Below, piece after piece: positions 17,005 through 24,138 of a stretch of DNA of 32,213 bases (its first letter is position 1; each line of letters begins with the position of its first letter). The notes beneath the pieces were generated by a model, which worked only from the letters and a program-made list of their open reading frames with translations, had not been told where the DNA came from and made no database searches. A program made the position numbers and the translations under genes. The stretch spans positions 7,318 through 39,530 of the forward strand of contig JACPFM010000054.1 in assembly GCA_016182965.1 (NCBI GenBank), in the 5' to 3' direction. The DNA comes from Deltaproteobacteria bacterium (GTDB taxonomy: Bacteria > Myxococcota_A > Polyangia > Polyangiales > JADJMO01).

Positions 17005-17289
17005 CTACGCCGGCCTGCTCACCGCGAAGAACGTGAAGGCGGCCTTCGCGAGGAGCACGAGCCAGGGCGCGCCGTGGAAGAAGAGGTCGAACCAGTCGAT
17101 GGGTTTCACCAGCTTCCCGGCGAAGAGCATTCCGAGCTTCTCGACGATGTGCGGCGGCGAGAACGGGGCGAGGCCCAGGGTCAGGCACGCGAAGATGACG
17201 AAGCTCCAAGGAAGGTTGGCCAGCCAATCGGAGAGCACCATGGGCCCTTGGAGCCGGGGGGGCGTGACGAGGGGACTGCGATCCGTCAC
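17005..17289 (-). CDS. Small two-helix membrane protein of the type often labelled 'RND transporter'
   Basis: From GTG 17289 it is 94 residues; from ATG 17241 it would be 78. The conserved core is SFVIFACLTLGLAPFSPPH (helix 1), then IVEKLGMLFAGKLVKPIDW, then FFHGAPWLVLLAKAAFTFF (helix 2). I recall this short family being annotated 'RND transporter'. At this size it cannot be an RND pump, so I treat the function as unknown. The GTG lies one base after the stop of the upstream glycosyltransferase (TGA-C-GTG), which favours coupling. The shorter ATG start fits the length of relatives better, so the start is uncertain. It sits between the glycosyltransferases and the methyltransferase fusion. Confidence 0.7.
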   Translation of the reverse strand: MTDRSPLVTPPRLQGPMVLSDWLANLPWSFVIFACLTLGLAPFSPPHIVEKLGMLFAGKLVKPIDWFDLFFHGAPWLVLLAKAAFTFFAVSRPA

Positions 17290-17290
17290 G

Positions 17291-17971
17291 TCAGCGCACC
17301 GCTCCGTAGAATCGCGACAGGAGCGCCGGCGACACGCCCAGCCGGAATAGCGCGGGGTACAGGTTCATGAGCAGCGTGTAGGTCAGCGGCCGCTCGATGA
17401 AGCGGCGGCCCGAGACGCGCACCCGCGCCGGCACGATGCGCACCCCGCCGGCCTCGCGGAGTCGTCGACCGAGCGCGAGGTCCTCCATCAACGCGATCGG
17501 CGGGAACCCGCCGATCGCCCGGAACACGGGCGCGCGCACGAACAGCGCCTGATCGCCGTAGGGCAGAGACGAGTACCGCGAGCGCAGATCCGCGAGGTGG
17601 AGGAGCGGACCGAGGCGCGTCGGACGGTCGGCGACGGTCCACGTGCGGAACGCGCCGGCGATCACGCGCGGATCGTCGAGCGCGCGAGCGATCTGTACGC
17701 GCGCGTCGTACGGGAGGGCGACGTCGGCGTGGAGGAAGACGAGGACCTCGCCGGTCGCCAGCGCCGCGCCGGCGTTCATCTGCGCGGCGCGTCCCCGCGG
17801 CGCGCGCACGAGCCGCACGTGCGGATGCCGGGCGACCGCCGCGACGGTGCCGTCGCCGCTGCCGCCGTCGACGACGACGATCTCGTCGATCGCGAGCGCG
17901 TCGAGCTCCGCGATCCGGTCCTCGATGACCCGCTCCTCGTCGAGGACCGGGATGATCACCGACGTGCGCAT
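17291..17971 (-). CDS. Family 2 glycosyltransferase, TIGR04283 (arsenosugar-cluster) type
   Basis: A 226-residue cytoplasmic GT-A enzyme. It begins TSVIIPVLDEERVIEDRI. The nucleotide-binding strand VVVDGGSGDGT is near residue 36, then RGRAAQMNAGAALATGEVL, FLHADVALP as the metal-binding region, FRAIGGFPPIALMEDLALG, and a C-terminal segment RPLTYTLLMNLYPALFRLG. These match the rSAM/selenodomain-associated transferase 2 family, now named for arsenosugar biosynthesis clusters. It would transfer a sugar from an activated donor. Its ATG overlaps the stop of the next glycosyltransferase gene by one base (TGATG), so the pair is translationally coupled. The acceptor is unknown; an arsenical nucleoside or sugar is an inference from context. 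Confidence 0.85.
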   Translation of the reverse strand: MRTSVIIPVLDEERVIEDRIAELDALAIDEIVVVDGGSGDGTVAAVARHPHVRLVRAPRGRAAQMNAGAALATGEVLVFLHADVALPYDARVQIARALDDPRVIAGAFRTWTVADRPTRLGPLLHLADLRSRYSSLPYGDQALFVRAPVFRAIGGFPPIALMEDLALGRRLREAGGVRIVPARVRVSGRRFIERPLTYTLLMNLYPALFRLGVSPALLSRFYGAVR

Positions 17972-18651
17972 CAGACGCCTCCGCCCGTTCGTGAAGAGAG
18001 CCTCGAGAGCGCGGCGTGCGTCCGCGGAGCGCGCACCGGGTGGCGCGCCAGCAGGCTGCGCAGCCGCACGAGATCGCGCGGCTCGTCGACGTCGAACCAG
18101 TACGGCGCGCGCGTCGTCGTCAGCCCCGCCGACCGCAAGCGCTGCTCGGTCCGGTGCAGCGTCTCGGAGCTGCTCCAGGGCAGATCCGCGAGCAGACCGG
18201 GAGGCACGCGCGCGAGCCCGAGCAGGTAGAAGCCACCGTCGTCGGCCGGCCCGAGCACCGCATCGTGGTTCGCGAGCGCCATGCGCGCGACCTCGAGGTG
18301 ATGACCGGGCAGCCCGGGGAGATCGGCCCCGAGCACGATCGCGCGGCCGGCCTCCGCCACCGCGCGCGCGAGGATCCGCTCCATGCGCGCGCCGAGATCG
18401 CCGGAGCCCTGATCCCACAGCTCGACGTCGGGCGGCAGCCCGAACGCGGTCGCGTCGCGGGTGGTCGTCGCGAGGATCGGCCTCGCCCACGAGAGGGCGC
18501 GGACGGTGGCCCACGTGTCCTCGAAGAACGCCTGCGCGAGCCGCGCCGCGGCGAGGGCGCCGATCTGCGGCGAGAGCCGGGTCTTCGCCGCACCGATGAC
18601 CGGCGGCTTCGCGAAGACGCACACCGGCACGCGTGCAGACGTCGCGGTCAT
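17971..18651 (-). CDS. DUF2064/TIGR04282-type transferase of arsenosugar clusters
   Basis: A 226-residue nucleotidyl/glycosyl-transferase fold. The start VCVFAKPPVIGAAKTRLSP is the family's nucleotide-binding signature. Later come IVLGADLPGLPGHHL and AVLGPADDGGFYLLGLAR, and near the end PYWFDVDEPRDLVRLR. This is the rSAM/selenodomain-associated transferase 1 family, usually found next to the TIGR04283 enzyme, as here. Its ATG overlaps the TGA of the upstream Fe-S/TVP38 fusion (ATGA), and its own stop overlaps the next start. The precise donor and acceptor are unproven for this protein. Confidence 0.85.
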   Translation of the reverse strand: MTATSARVPVCVFAKPPVIGAAKTRLSPQIGALAAARLAQAFFEDTWATVRALSWARPILATTTRDATAFGLPPDVELWDQGSGDLGARMERILARAVAEAGRAIVLGADLPGLPGHHLEVARMALANHDAVLGPADDGGFYLLGLARVPPGLLADLPWSSSETLHRTEQRLRSAGLTTTRAPYWFDVDEPRDLVRLRSLLARHPVRAPRTHAALSRLSSRTGGGV

Positions 18652-20195
18652 GTGTCGGGCTGCGCGAGGAGCCGATCCAGCTCCGCGCGTGCGATGCGGG
18701 TGATCTGCACGACGACGAGCACCGTCGCGAGCAGGCCTCCCCAGTAGAGGACCATGCCGGGCGTCCCCGCGGCCGAGCGCTTGCCGGCGAGCAGCTCCGA
18801 GCCGCTGGTCACCAGCGTGCCGAGATACACGTAGAGCACGGTCGCCGGGAACATGCCGAGCGCCGATCCGATGACGTAGTCGCGCAACCGCACCCGCGTC
18901 AGGGCCAGGGCATAGTTGAGCGCGTTGAACGGCAGCACCGGCGACAACCGGAGCAGCAGCACGAGCTTCATCCCGTGCTCGGCGATCGCCCGATCGATCG
19001 CCCGCAGGCGCGGGTCGCGGCCGATCCGTCGCTCGACCCTGGCGCGCAGGAGCGTGCGCCCGAGGACGAACGCGGCGGTGGCCGCGAGGACGCTCACCGG
19101 CGAGACGATGATCACCCCGAGCACCGGCCCCCACGCGAACCCGGCCCCGAGCGTCAGGACCGATCCCGGGAGGAGCAGCACCGCGGAGAGGACGTAGGCG
19201 ACGCCGTAGACCAGCGCACCGAACGCGCCGGCGTCGCGACTCCACGACACCAGCTGCAGCGCGCGCCGGGCGAGATCGCCGTGACGGGCGAGGAGCACGA
19301 TGACCGTCGCCGCAAGCACCGCGAGGACTGCGCCGAGCGCCCAGCGAGGTTCGCGGCGCGGCGCGCCCGACGCCATGCGCGCGAACGAACGATAGCGACC
19401 AAAGCGCGCGACCTTGCCCTGCGGCGCCCAGCGCTCGTCGGGCGCGCCGAAGATCTCCTGCAGCACGTGCCGCGTGGGGATGTCCTTCTGGAACCCCATC
19501 GTGCAGTGCGCGCAGTAGGTGATCAGCTGCTTGTCCGCGAGCGCCGCGCGCTTCGCCTTCGCGGCCGGTGACTCGATCAGGCAGCACGACAGCTGGTGCT
19601 TCGCGTCGCCGGCGTTGACGACATCGAGGTGCAGACGGTCGGCGAGCCTGCGAAAGTGCGTCTGCTGCGACTTGTCCGTGCGCGCGGAGCAGGGATGGTG
19701 CACCACCGTCGGCGCGACGCTCGGACGCGGGCCCCAGTCCTCCTCGGCGAGGAGACCGTACAGAGAGGTCAGGCGCAGCCCGTCGACGCCCAGGCGCTGG
19801 AACTGCACGGTGCAGTTGCCGCAGGCGGTGATGATCTCGGTCGTGCCCGACTCGCGGAGGAGCCTTCGCGTCCGATCGCGCCCGCGCTCGGCGGCGCGCG
19901 GGGACGAGAACTTCTCGAGCGGCATGCCGCAGCAGTCCGACCACAGCACCACGGTGGGATCGCGCGCGCGCAGCCACTTGTACGCGCGCATCACCAGCGC
20001 GGGATCAGCGGCGGTGAGCGAGCAACCGGGGTAGAACACGCGGGGCGCGCCGCTGCCGTGCGTGAACGGTCGCGACACGCGCAGCCGGTACTCGAGGTCG
20101 GTGAGCAGGCCGCCGGCCCACTTCCGCACGCGCGCGAGCGGCGCAGCTGGCCGCTTCGCGGGCGCGCGGTTCGGACCGGCGCGGGTCGGAGGCAT
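18648..20195 (-). CDS. Fusion of CCG-type Fe-S protein with a TVP38/TMEM64 (VTT) membrane domain
   Basis: A 515-residue protein from ATG 20195; a TTG at 20255 could add 20 residues, and neither has a good Shine-Dalgarno sequence. The N-terminal half has two CCG-like Cys sets as in heterodisulfide reductase subunit B: YPGCSL (Cys58), SDCCGMP (88-89), ACGNC (125, 128), then HHPCSART (169), LSCCLIE (204-205) and YCAHC (228, 231). The C-terminal half (about 285-505) is a VTT domain with LLPGSVLTLGAGFAWGPVLG and RLSPVLPFNALNYALALTR. CCG modules bind noncubane or ordinary Fe-S clusters and work on thiols or disulfides. An electron-transfer or thiol-redox job at the membrane is plausible but inferred. 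It is the first gene of the minus-strand run and faces the Cys-rich lipoprotein gene across a 262-bp gap. Confidence 0.85.
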   Translation of the reverse strand: MPPTRAGPNRAPAKRPAAPLARVRKWAGGLLTDLEYRLRVSRPFTHGSGAPRVFYPGCSLTAADPALVMRAYKWLRARDPTVVLWSDCCGMPLEKFSSPRAAERGRDRTRRLLRESGTTEIITACGNCTVQFQRLGVDGLRLTSLYGLLAEEDWGPRPSVAPTVVHHPCSARTDKSQQTHFRRLADRLHLDVVNAGDAKHQLSCCLIESPAAKAKRAALADKQLITYCAHCTMGFQKDIPTRHVLQEIFGAPDERWAPQGKVARFGRYRSFARMASGAPRREPRWALGAVLAVLAATVIVLLARHGDLARRALQLVSWSRDAGAFGALVYGVAYVLSAVLLLPGSVLTLGAGFAWGPVLGVIIVSPVSVLAATAAFVLGRTLLRARVERRIGRDPRLRAIDRAIAEHGMKLVLLLRLSPVLPFNALNYALALTRVRLRDYVIGSALGMFPATVLYVYLGTLVTSGSELLAGKRSAAGTPGMVLYWGGLLATVLVVVQITRIARAELDRLLAQPDT

Positions 20196-20292
20196 CAGGG
20201 GCGAGAGCCGTCCCGCGGCGAAGATGGTTCGCGGCTGAGCTCCTCCCGCTGACAACGGTCAGCGGCGACAGCGGCGATCTCGAACGAAGGCC

Positions 20293-20389
20293 CGCGGCGT
20301 GATCGAAGAGCTGCGAGGTGACGATCCGCGTCGGGCGAGAGAGGCGTCGATCCAGGCGGTCGGCGATCCCGCAGCGAGATCACGCCGCG
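20293..20389. promoter_or_regulatory. 12-bp inverted repeat in the divergent promoter region
   Basis: CGCGGCGTGATC at 20293-20304 returns as its exact reverse complement GATCACGCCGCG at 20378-20389. It lies in the gap between the divergent arsenical-type operon and the Cys-rich lipoprotein gene. The halves are 73 bp apart, about seven helical turns, so a looping regulator is possible. No regulator gene is near, and chance is not excluded in such GC-rich DNA. Confidence 0.4.
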
Positions 20390-20457
20390 ACCGGTGCGGC
20401 CAGGTCTTCTCGGAATCCGACGTTGCGTTTCCGCTGCTGGCGGCGAGAATTCACCGG

Positions 20458-22755
20458 ATGCGCCGTCACGCTTTCTTCGCGATCGCCTGGTCCATGTTCG
20501 TCGGCTGCTCGGGTTCGAGCGGCGAGGTCACCGAGAACGGCGTCGACTCCGCCGTCGCCGACACGCTCGACGACACGGGCGCCGTCGACACCTCCGTCGC
20601 GCCCGACGCCGACGCCGGCGACGGCTTCGTCCCCTGCAAGGCCGATGGCGACTGCGCGGCGAGCGCCGCGGGCAAGGTGTGCGACGTCGCGAGCGGCAAG
20701 TGCGTACCGTGCACCGCGACGAGCGACGTGTGCGCGCCGAGCGAGCACTGCGATCCCACGACGATGAAGTGCGTCGCCGGCTGCAAGAGCGACGAGGGGT
20801 GCGCGCCCGCGGCGGGCGACGCCGGCGCCGACGCCGACGCCGCCGACGACGCCGCCGGCGACGCCGCGGAGGGCGGCACGTCGAGCAAGACGCGGTGCGA
20901 CGTCGCGACGAACACCTGCGTCGAGTGCACGAAGGACGACCACTGCGCCCCCGGCTTCCTCTGCGCGGGCAACGTCTGCAGCAAGGGCTGCAGCACCACC
21001 AAGCCCTGTCCGACCGGCGAGACCTGCTGCACCGGCGCGTGCGTCGACGTGACCACGAACCTCGACCACTGCGGCAAGTGCGGCGAGAAGTGCGCCGTCA
21101 CCAGCGGGACCGCCAAGTGCGAGGCGAGCGCGTGCGCGGTCGCGAGCTGTAGCGGCACGCTCGCCGATTGCGACAAGGACTACACCAACGGCTGCGAGGT
21201 CGACACCGCGACGTCCCTGACGAGCTGCGGCGCGTGCGGCACCAAGTGCGAGCCCACGAACGCGACCGGCGCGTCGTGCGCCGCCGGCGCTTGCGGCTAC
21301 GCCGCGTGCGACGCGCTCTTCGCCGACTGCGACGGCAACAAGGCGAACGGCTGCGAGAAGAGCGTCGCGAGCGACACCGCGAGCTGCGGCAGCTGCGGCA
21401 ACGCGTGCCCCTCCCCCGCGAACGCGGCGGCGACGTGCAGCAGCGGGACGTGCGGGTTCACCTGCAACGCCGGCTTCGCCGACTGCGACGGCAACGCGGC
21501 GAACGGGTGCGAGGTCGATCTGAACAACTCGGTCGGCAACTGCGGGATGTGCGGGAAGACCTGCGCCGCGGCGAACGGCGTGGCCGCGTGCGTCGCCGGC
21601 ACGTGCGCCGTCGGCTCCTGCACCGGCTCGTTCGGCGACTGCAACGCGAGCTACGCCGACGGCTGCGAGACCAACACCTCGAACGATCCGAGCCACTGCG
21701 GCGCGTGCGGCAGCTCGTGTCCGCTCCCCGCGAACGGGACGCGGGCCTGCACCGCGAGCACCTGCGGTATCGGCAGCTGCAACGTCGGCTTCGCCAACTG
21801 CGACGGCAACTCGAGCAACGGCTGCGAGACGAACACCACGAGCAATGCGAGCCACTGCGGCGCGTGTGGCAACGCGTGCCCCGCGGTCGCCAACGGCACC
21901 GCCGGCTGCGCCGCGAGCTTGTGCGGGATCGCGGCCTGCACCGGGACGTACCGCAACTGCAACGCCCTGACGGCGGACGGCTGCGAGGTGAACTCCGCCA
22001 CCGACCGCAACCACTGCGGGGCGTGCGGCAACGTCTGCCCGGTCGGCGCGCTCTGCAACGCGGGCACCTGCTACGTGCCGACGACGTGTCAGGCGCTGCG
22101 CACGACCGTCCCGACGGCGGCGAGCGGCACGTACACCATCGATCCCGACGGCGCAGGCCCGAGCGCTCCGTTTTCGGTGTGGTGCGAGATGATCGGCGCC
22201 GAGGGGTGGACGCTCGCGCTCAAGCTCGATGGCACCAAGCCCACGTTCGCGTACGACAACGCCATCTGGACCAACACCACGCTGCTCAACCCGACGTCGA
22301 CCGATCTCTCGCTGACCGAGGCGAAGCTGAGCTCGTTCAACGCGATCCCGTTCACGCAGCTGCGACTGGGCATGCGCGACGCGGGCGTGATCCGCTGGAT
22401 CAACGTCACGGCGGCGGGCACCTCGCTGCAGAGCCGCTTCGCGGCGAGCGGGTTCCTCGCGACCTCCGCCGGCCGCGCGGCGTGGCGTTCGCTCGTCGCG
22501 TCGCCGACGCTCCAGCCCTACTGCGGGCAGGAGGGCACCAACAACGCGATCAGCACCTACGCGCGCGTGCGCATCGGCATCCTCGGAAACCAGGAGAACG
22601 ACTGCGGCTCGCCCGACTCGCTCCTCGGCTTCGGCGCGGGACCGGTCGCCTGCCTCGGCGGCGCCACGCCGGTCACCACCGGCAACGTCGGATCGTGCGG
22701 CTCGGTCGAGGGCGATCGCAGCACGGCCACGTTCGGGTTCGTGCTCGTCCGCTGA
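20458..22755 (+). CDS. Cys-rich repeat lipoprotein with C-terminal fibrinogen-like domain
   Basis: A 765-residue exported protein with a lipobox at Cys17 (MFVGC). An Asp/Ala/Thr-rich linker and smaller Cys modules such as CKADGDCAASAAGKVC run to about residue 225. Six tandem repeats of about 52 residues follow. The final domain (about 543-765) starts with a Cys and has SGTYTIDPDG, FSVWCEM and EGWTLALKLDG, the opening of a fibrinogen-related domain, and ends in a Cys-containing SCGSVEGDRS segment. Related repeat proteins occur at myxobacterial cell surfaces; the ligand is unknown. The ATG at 20458 immediately precedes the signal peptide. The upstream in-frame extension looks non-coding. It faces the minus-strand operon across a shared promoter region. 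Confidence 0.82.
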   Translation: MRRHAFFAIAWSMFVGCSGSSGEVTENGVDSAVADTLDDTGAVDTSVAPDADAGDGFVPCKADGDCAASAAGKVCDVASGKCVPCTATSDVCAPSEHCDPTTMKCVAGCKSDEGCAPAAGDAGADADAADDAAGDAAEGGTSSKTRCDVATNTCVECTKDDHCAPGFLCAGNVCSKGCSTTKPCPTGETCCTGACVDVTTNLDHCGKCGEKCAVTSGTAKCEASACAVASCSGTLADCDKDYTNGCEVDTATSLTSCGACGTKCEPTNATGASCAAGACGYAACDALFADCDGNKANGCEKSVASDTASCGSCGNACPSPANAAATCSSGTCGFTCNAGFADCDGNAANGCEVDLNNSVGNCGMCGKTCAAANGVAACVAGTCAVGSCTGSFGDCNASYADGCETNTSNDPSHCGACGSSCPLPANGTRACTASTCGIGSCNVGFANCDGNSSNGCETNTTSNASHCGACGNACPAVANGTAGCAASLCGIAACTGTYRNCNALTADGCEVNSATDRNHCGACGNVCPVGALCNAGTCYVPTTCQALRTTVPTAASGTYTIDPDGAGPSAPFSVWCEMIGAEGWTLALKLDGTKPTFAYDNAIWTNTTLLNPTSTDLSLTEAKLSSFNAIPFTQLRLGMRDAGVIRWINVTAAGTSLQSRFAASGFLATSAGRAAWRSLVASPTLQPYCGQEGTNNAISTYARVRIGILGNQENDCGSPDSLLGFGAGPVACLGGATPVTTGNVGSCGSVEGDRSTATFGFVLVR
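21142..22070 (+). repeat. Six tandem ~52-residue Cys-rich repeats within the lipoprotein
   Basis: Each unit follows the plan F.DCDGN..NGCE......SHCGACG..CP.......C....CGI..C. The best conserved pieces are DCDGN, NGCE and CGACG. Spacing of Cys is constant, while the surrounding Asn/Thr/Ala residues vary. Copies four and five share the most residues, hinting at recent duplication. The pattern is compatible with disulfide-stabilised stalk units. Confidence 0.75.
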
Positions 22756-22794
22756 AGACGTGTCGGAAGCTCCCCCAGGACTGAAGACCGACGA

Positions 22795-23403
22795 TCACCG
22801 CTTCTTGCGAAGGGCGGCGAGGAACGCGCGGCCGCGCGGGGTGAGGTCGTAGCCGACCTCGAAGCTCTGCGTGAGGCCGAGCTTCTTCAGCCGGACCACG
22901 TCGGCCTTGAACGGCTTGGTGTCGCGCCCGAGCTTCGCCGCGAGCCTCGAGGCGGCGACGCGCGGGTGCCGCTCGATCAGGCGCAGCGTCTTGCGCGTCC
23001 AGGGCTCGCGCGCGTCCATGCGGGCGAGCTTCTCGCGCAGCGCCTTCACGTCCTCGAGCGTCAGCGCGTCGTCGAACGCGGCCTCGACCCGATCGGCCTC
23101 GCCGCCATGGTGGAGCGCGACGCGGAAGACCTCGGTGGCGCCGTCGACCGGCTCGCGGCCGGCCATGTACGCGGTCATGTAGTCGAGCAAGGCCTCGCGC
23201 GAGGAGAAGCCGGCGAGGCGCGCGTCGTCGTCGTCGATGTCGCCGACGCGCACGCGCTCGATCGCGTCGACCACGAGGACGCCGATCGGGTGGCAACGAT
23301 AGCGGCCGCCGGCGCGCACGCGCGGCTTGTCCCAGCGGCGGAACGTCAGGCGGATGGTGCCGTCGACGAGCCCCTGGTGGAACGGCTTCTGGAAGAGGAG
23401 CAC
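22795..23403 (-). CDS. ASCH-like domain protein with winged-helix C-terminus
   Basis: From GTG 23403 it is 202 residues, starting VLLFQKPFHQGLVDGTIRLTFRRW. That matches the opening of ASCH-type proteins, whose beta-barrel is PUA-like and expected to bind RNA or nucleotides. An ATG at 23469 would add a Cys/Arg-rich 22-residue leader (GCACRASRERR) that does not look like part of the fold. After the ASCH-like part (to about residue 90) there is a helical stretch. Residues 135-202 look like a winged helix (TLRLIERHPRVAASRLAAKL, then RLKKLGLTQSFEVGYDLTPR). The two folds together suggest nucleic-acid binding, not proven. The gene is convergent with the Cys-rich lipoprotein gene and divergent from the next gene. 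Confidence 0.7.
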   Translation of the reverse strand: MLLFQKPFHQGLVDGTIRLTFRRWDKPRVRAGGRYRCHPIGVLVVDAIERVRVGDIDDDDARLAGFSSREALLDYMTAYMAGREPVDGATEVFRVALHHGGEADRVEAAFDDALTLEDVKALREKLARMDAREPWTRKTLRLIERHPRVAASRLAAKLGRDTKPFKADVVRLKKLGLTQSFEVGYDLTPRGRAFLAALRKKR

Positions 23404-23518
23404 GGCTTCATCGATGATTCGTCGTTCGCGCGACGCGCGGCAAGCGCAGCCGCGGACAGCCACGTGCATGGCACCACATCGTCACGAACCGGCGCCCCGC
23501 GCGGAAACGCCGGATCGT

Positions 23519-23530
23519 TGACGGGCGTCA
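23519..23530. promoter_or_regulatory. Short palindrome in divergent gap
   Basis: TGACG-GG-CGTCA forms a 5+5 dyad 39 bases before the ATG at 23570, and the gap also serves the ASCH gene. It is a possible operator, but a site this short can arise by chance. Confidence 0.25.
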
Positions 23531-23569
23531 GCGGCAGAGCCCGCCGCAGGGATCAAGCTGACGGAGAAC

Positions 23570-24004
23570 ATGCGCGCGCTGCGAAGAATCGCCACGCCCG
23601 CCTCCGTCGCGGTGGTGATCGGGGGATGCACGTACCCGTTCGACGACTACCTCCCGCAAAAGACCGACGGAGGGCTCGCCACCAACGCCCGGCGCGACAC
23701 CGCGCCCGATCCAGCCGCCCCACCCGACGGAGGCGACGAAGGCGCGGGCAGCGAGGACGAGACCTCGGCGCCGCGCGACAGCGGCGTGTTCGACACGGCC
23801 GCCGACGCGAGCGATCCCGCAGACGCCGCGCTCGCGTCGTCGGCGGACACCTCTGCGCCCGCGGATACGTTCGGCGACACCTTCGTCGCCGAAGACACCT
23901 TCGTGCCGAAGGACACGGCCGCCGAGCCGAAGGACGCGTGCACCTGCGTCAAGATCGCCGGCGGCAAGTGCAAGGAGTGGTCGCCGCCGGGCTGCGGAGA
24001 CTGA
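23570..24004 (+). CDS. Small Asp/Ala-rich lipoprotein, unknown function
   Basis: A 144-residue protein with a lipobox at Cys20 (VIGGC). A long low-complexity region rich in Asp, Ala, Thr and Pro follows (for example DAALASSADTSAPADTFGDT). It ends in a short Cys-containing tail (DACTCVKIAGGKCKEWSPPG) with four Cys near the end. The tail could form a small disulfide knot or bind metal. A weak GGAG lies 3 bases before the ATG. The linker resembles those of other lipoproteins in this window, and composition alone gives no function. It stands alone, divergent from the ASCH gene. Confidence 0.65.
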   Translation: MRALRRIATPASVAVVIGGCTYPFDDYLPQKTDGGLATNARRDTAPDPAAPPDGGDEGAGSEDETSAPRDSGVFDTAADASDPADAALASSADTSAPADTFGDTFVAEDTFVPKDTAAEPKDACTCVKIAGGKCKEWSPPGCGD

Positions 24005-24138
24005 CGTGCCCCGTCGCTTCGCCTCGACGCAGCCTCGCACGCTCGGTTCGCCGCCCGACGTGACGGCGACGCCGATGACCGACGCGGCTCGCTCGCGCCG
24101 TACTTCCCGGCCGCCGACGCGCGCGATACCGTCGTCGC

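Noticed and set aside
14169..17036. Long plus-strand open frame opposite the radical SAM/ArsM fusion
   Set aside because: It has no domain pattern, and the minus-strand gene has clear cluster and SAM motifs and a ribosome binding site.
17005..17289. RND efflux transporter
   Set aside because: With only 78-94 residues and two helices it cannot form an RND pump; the label is inherited.
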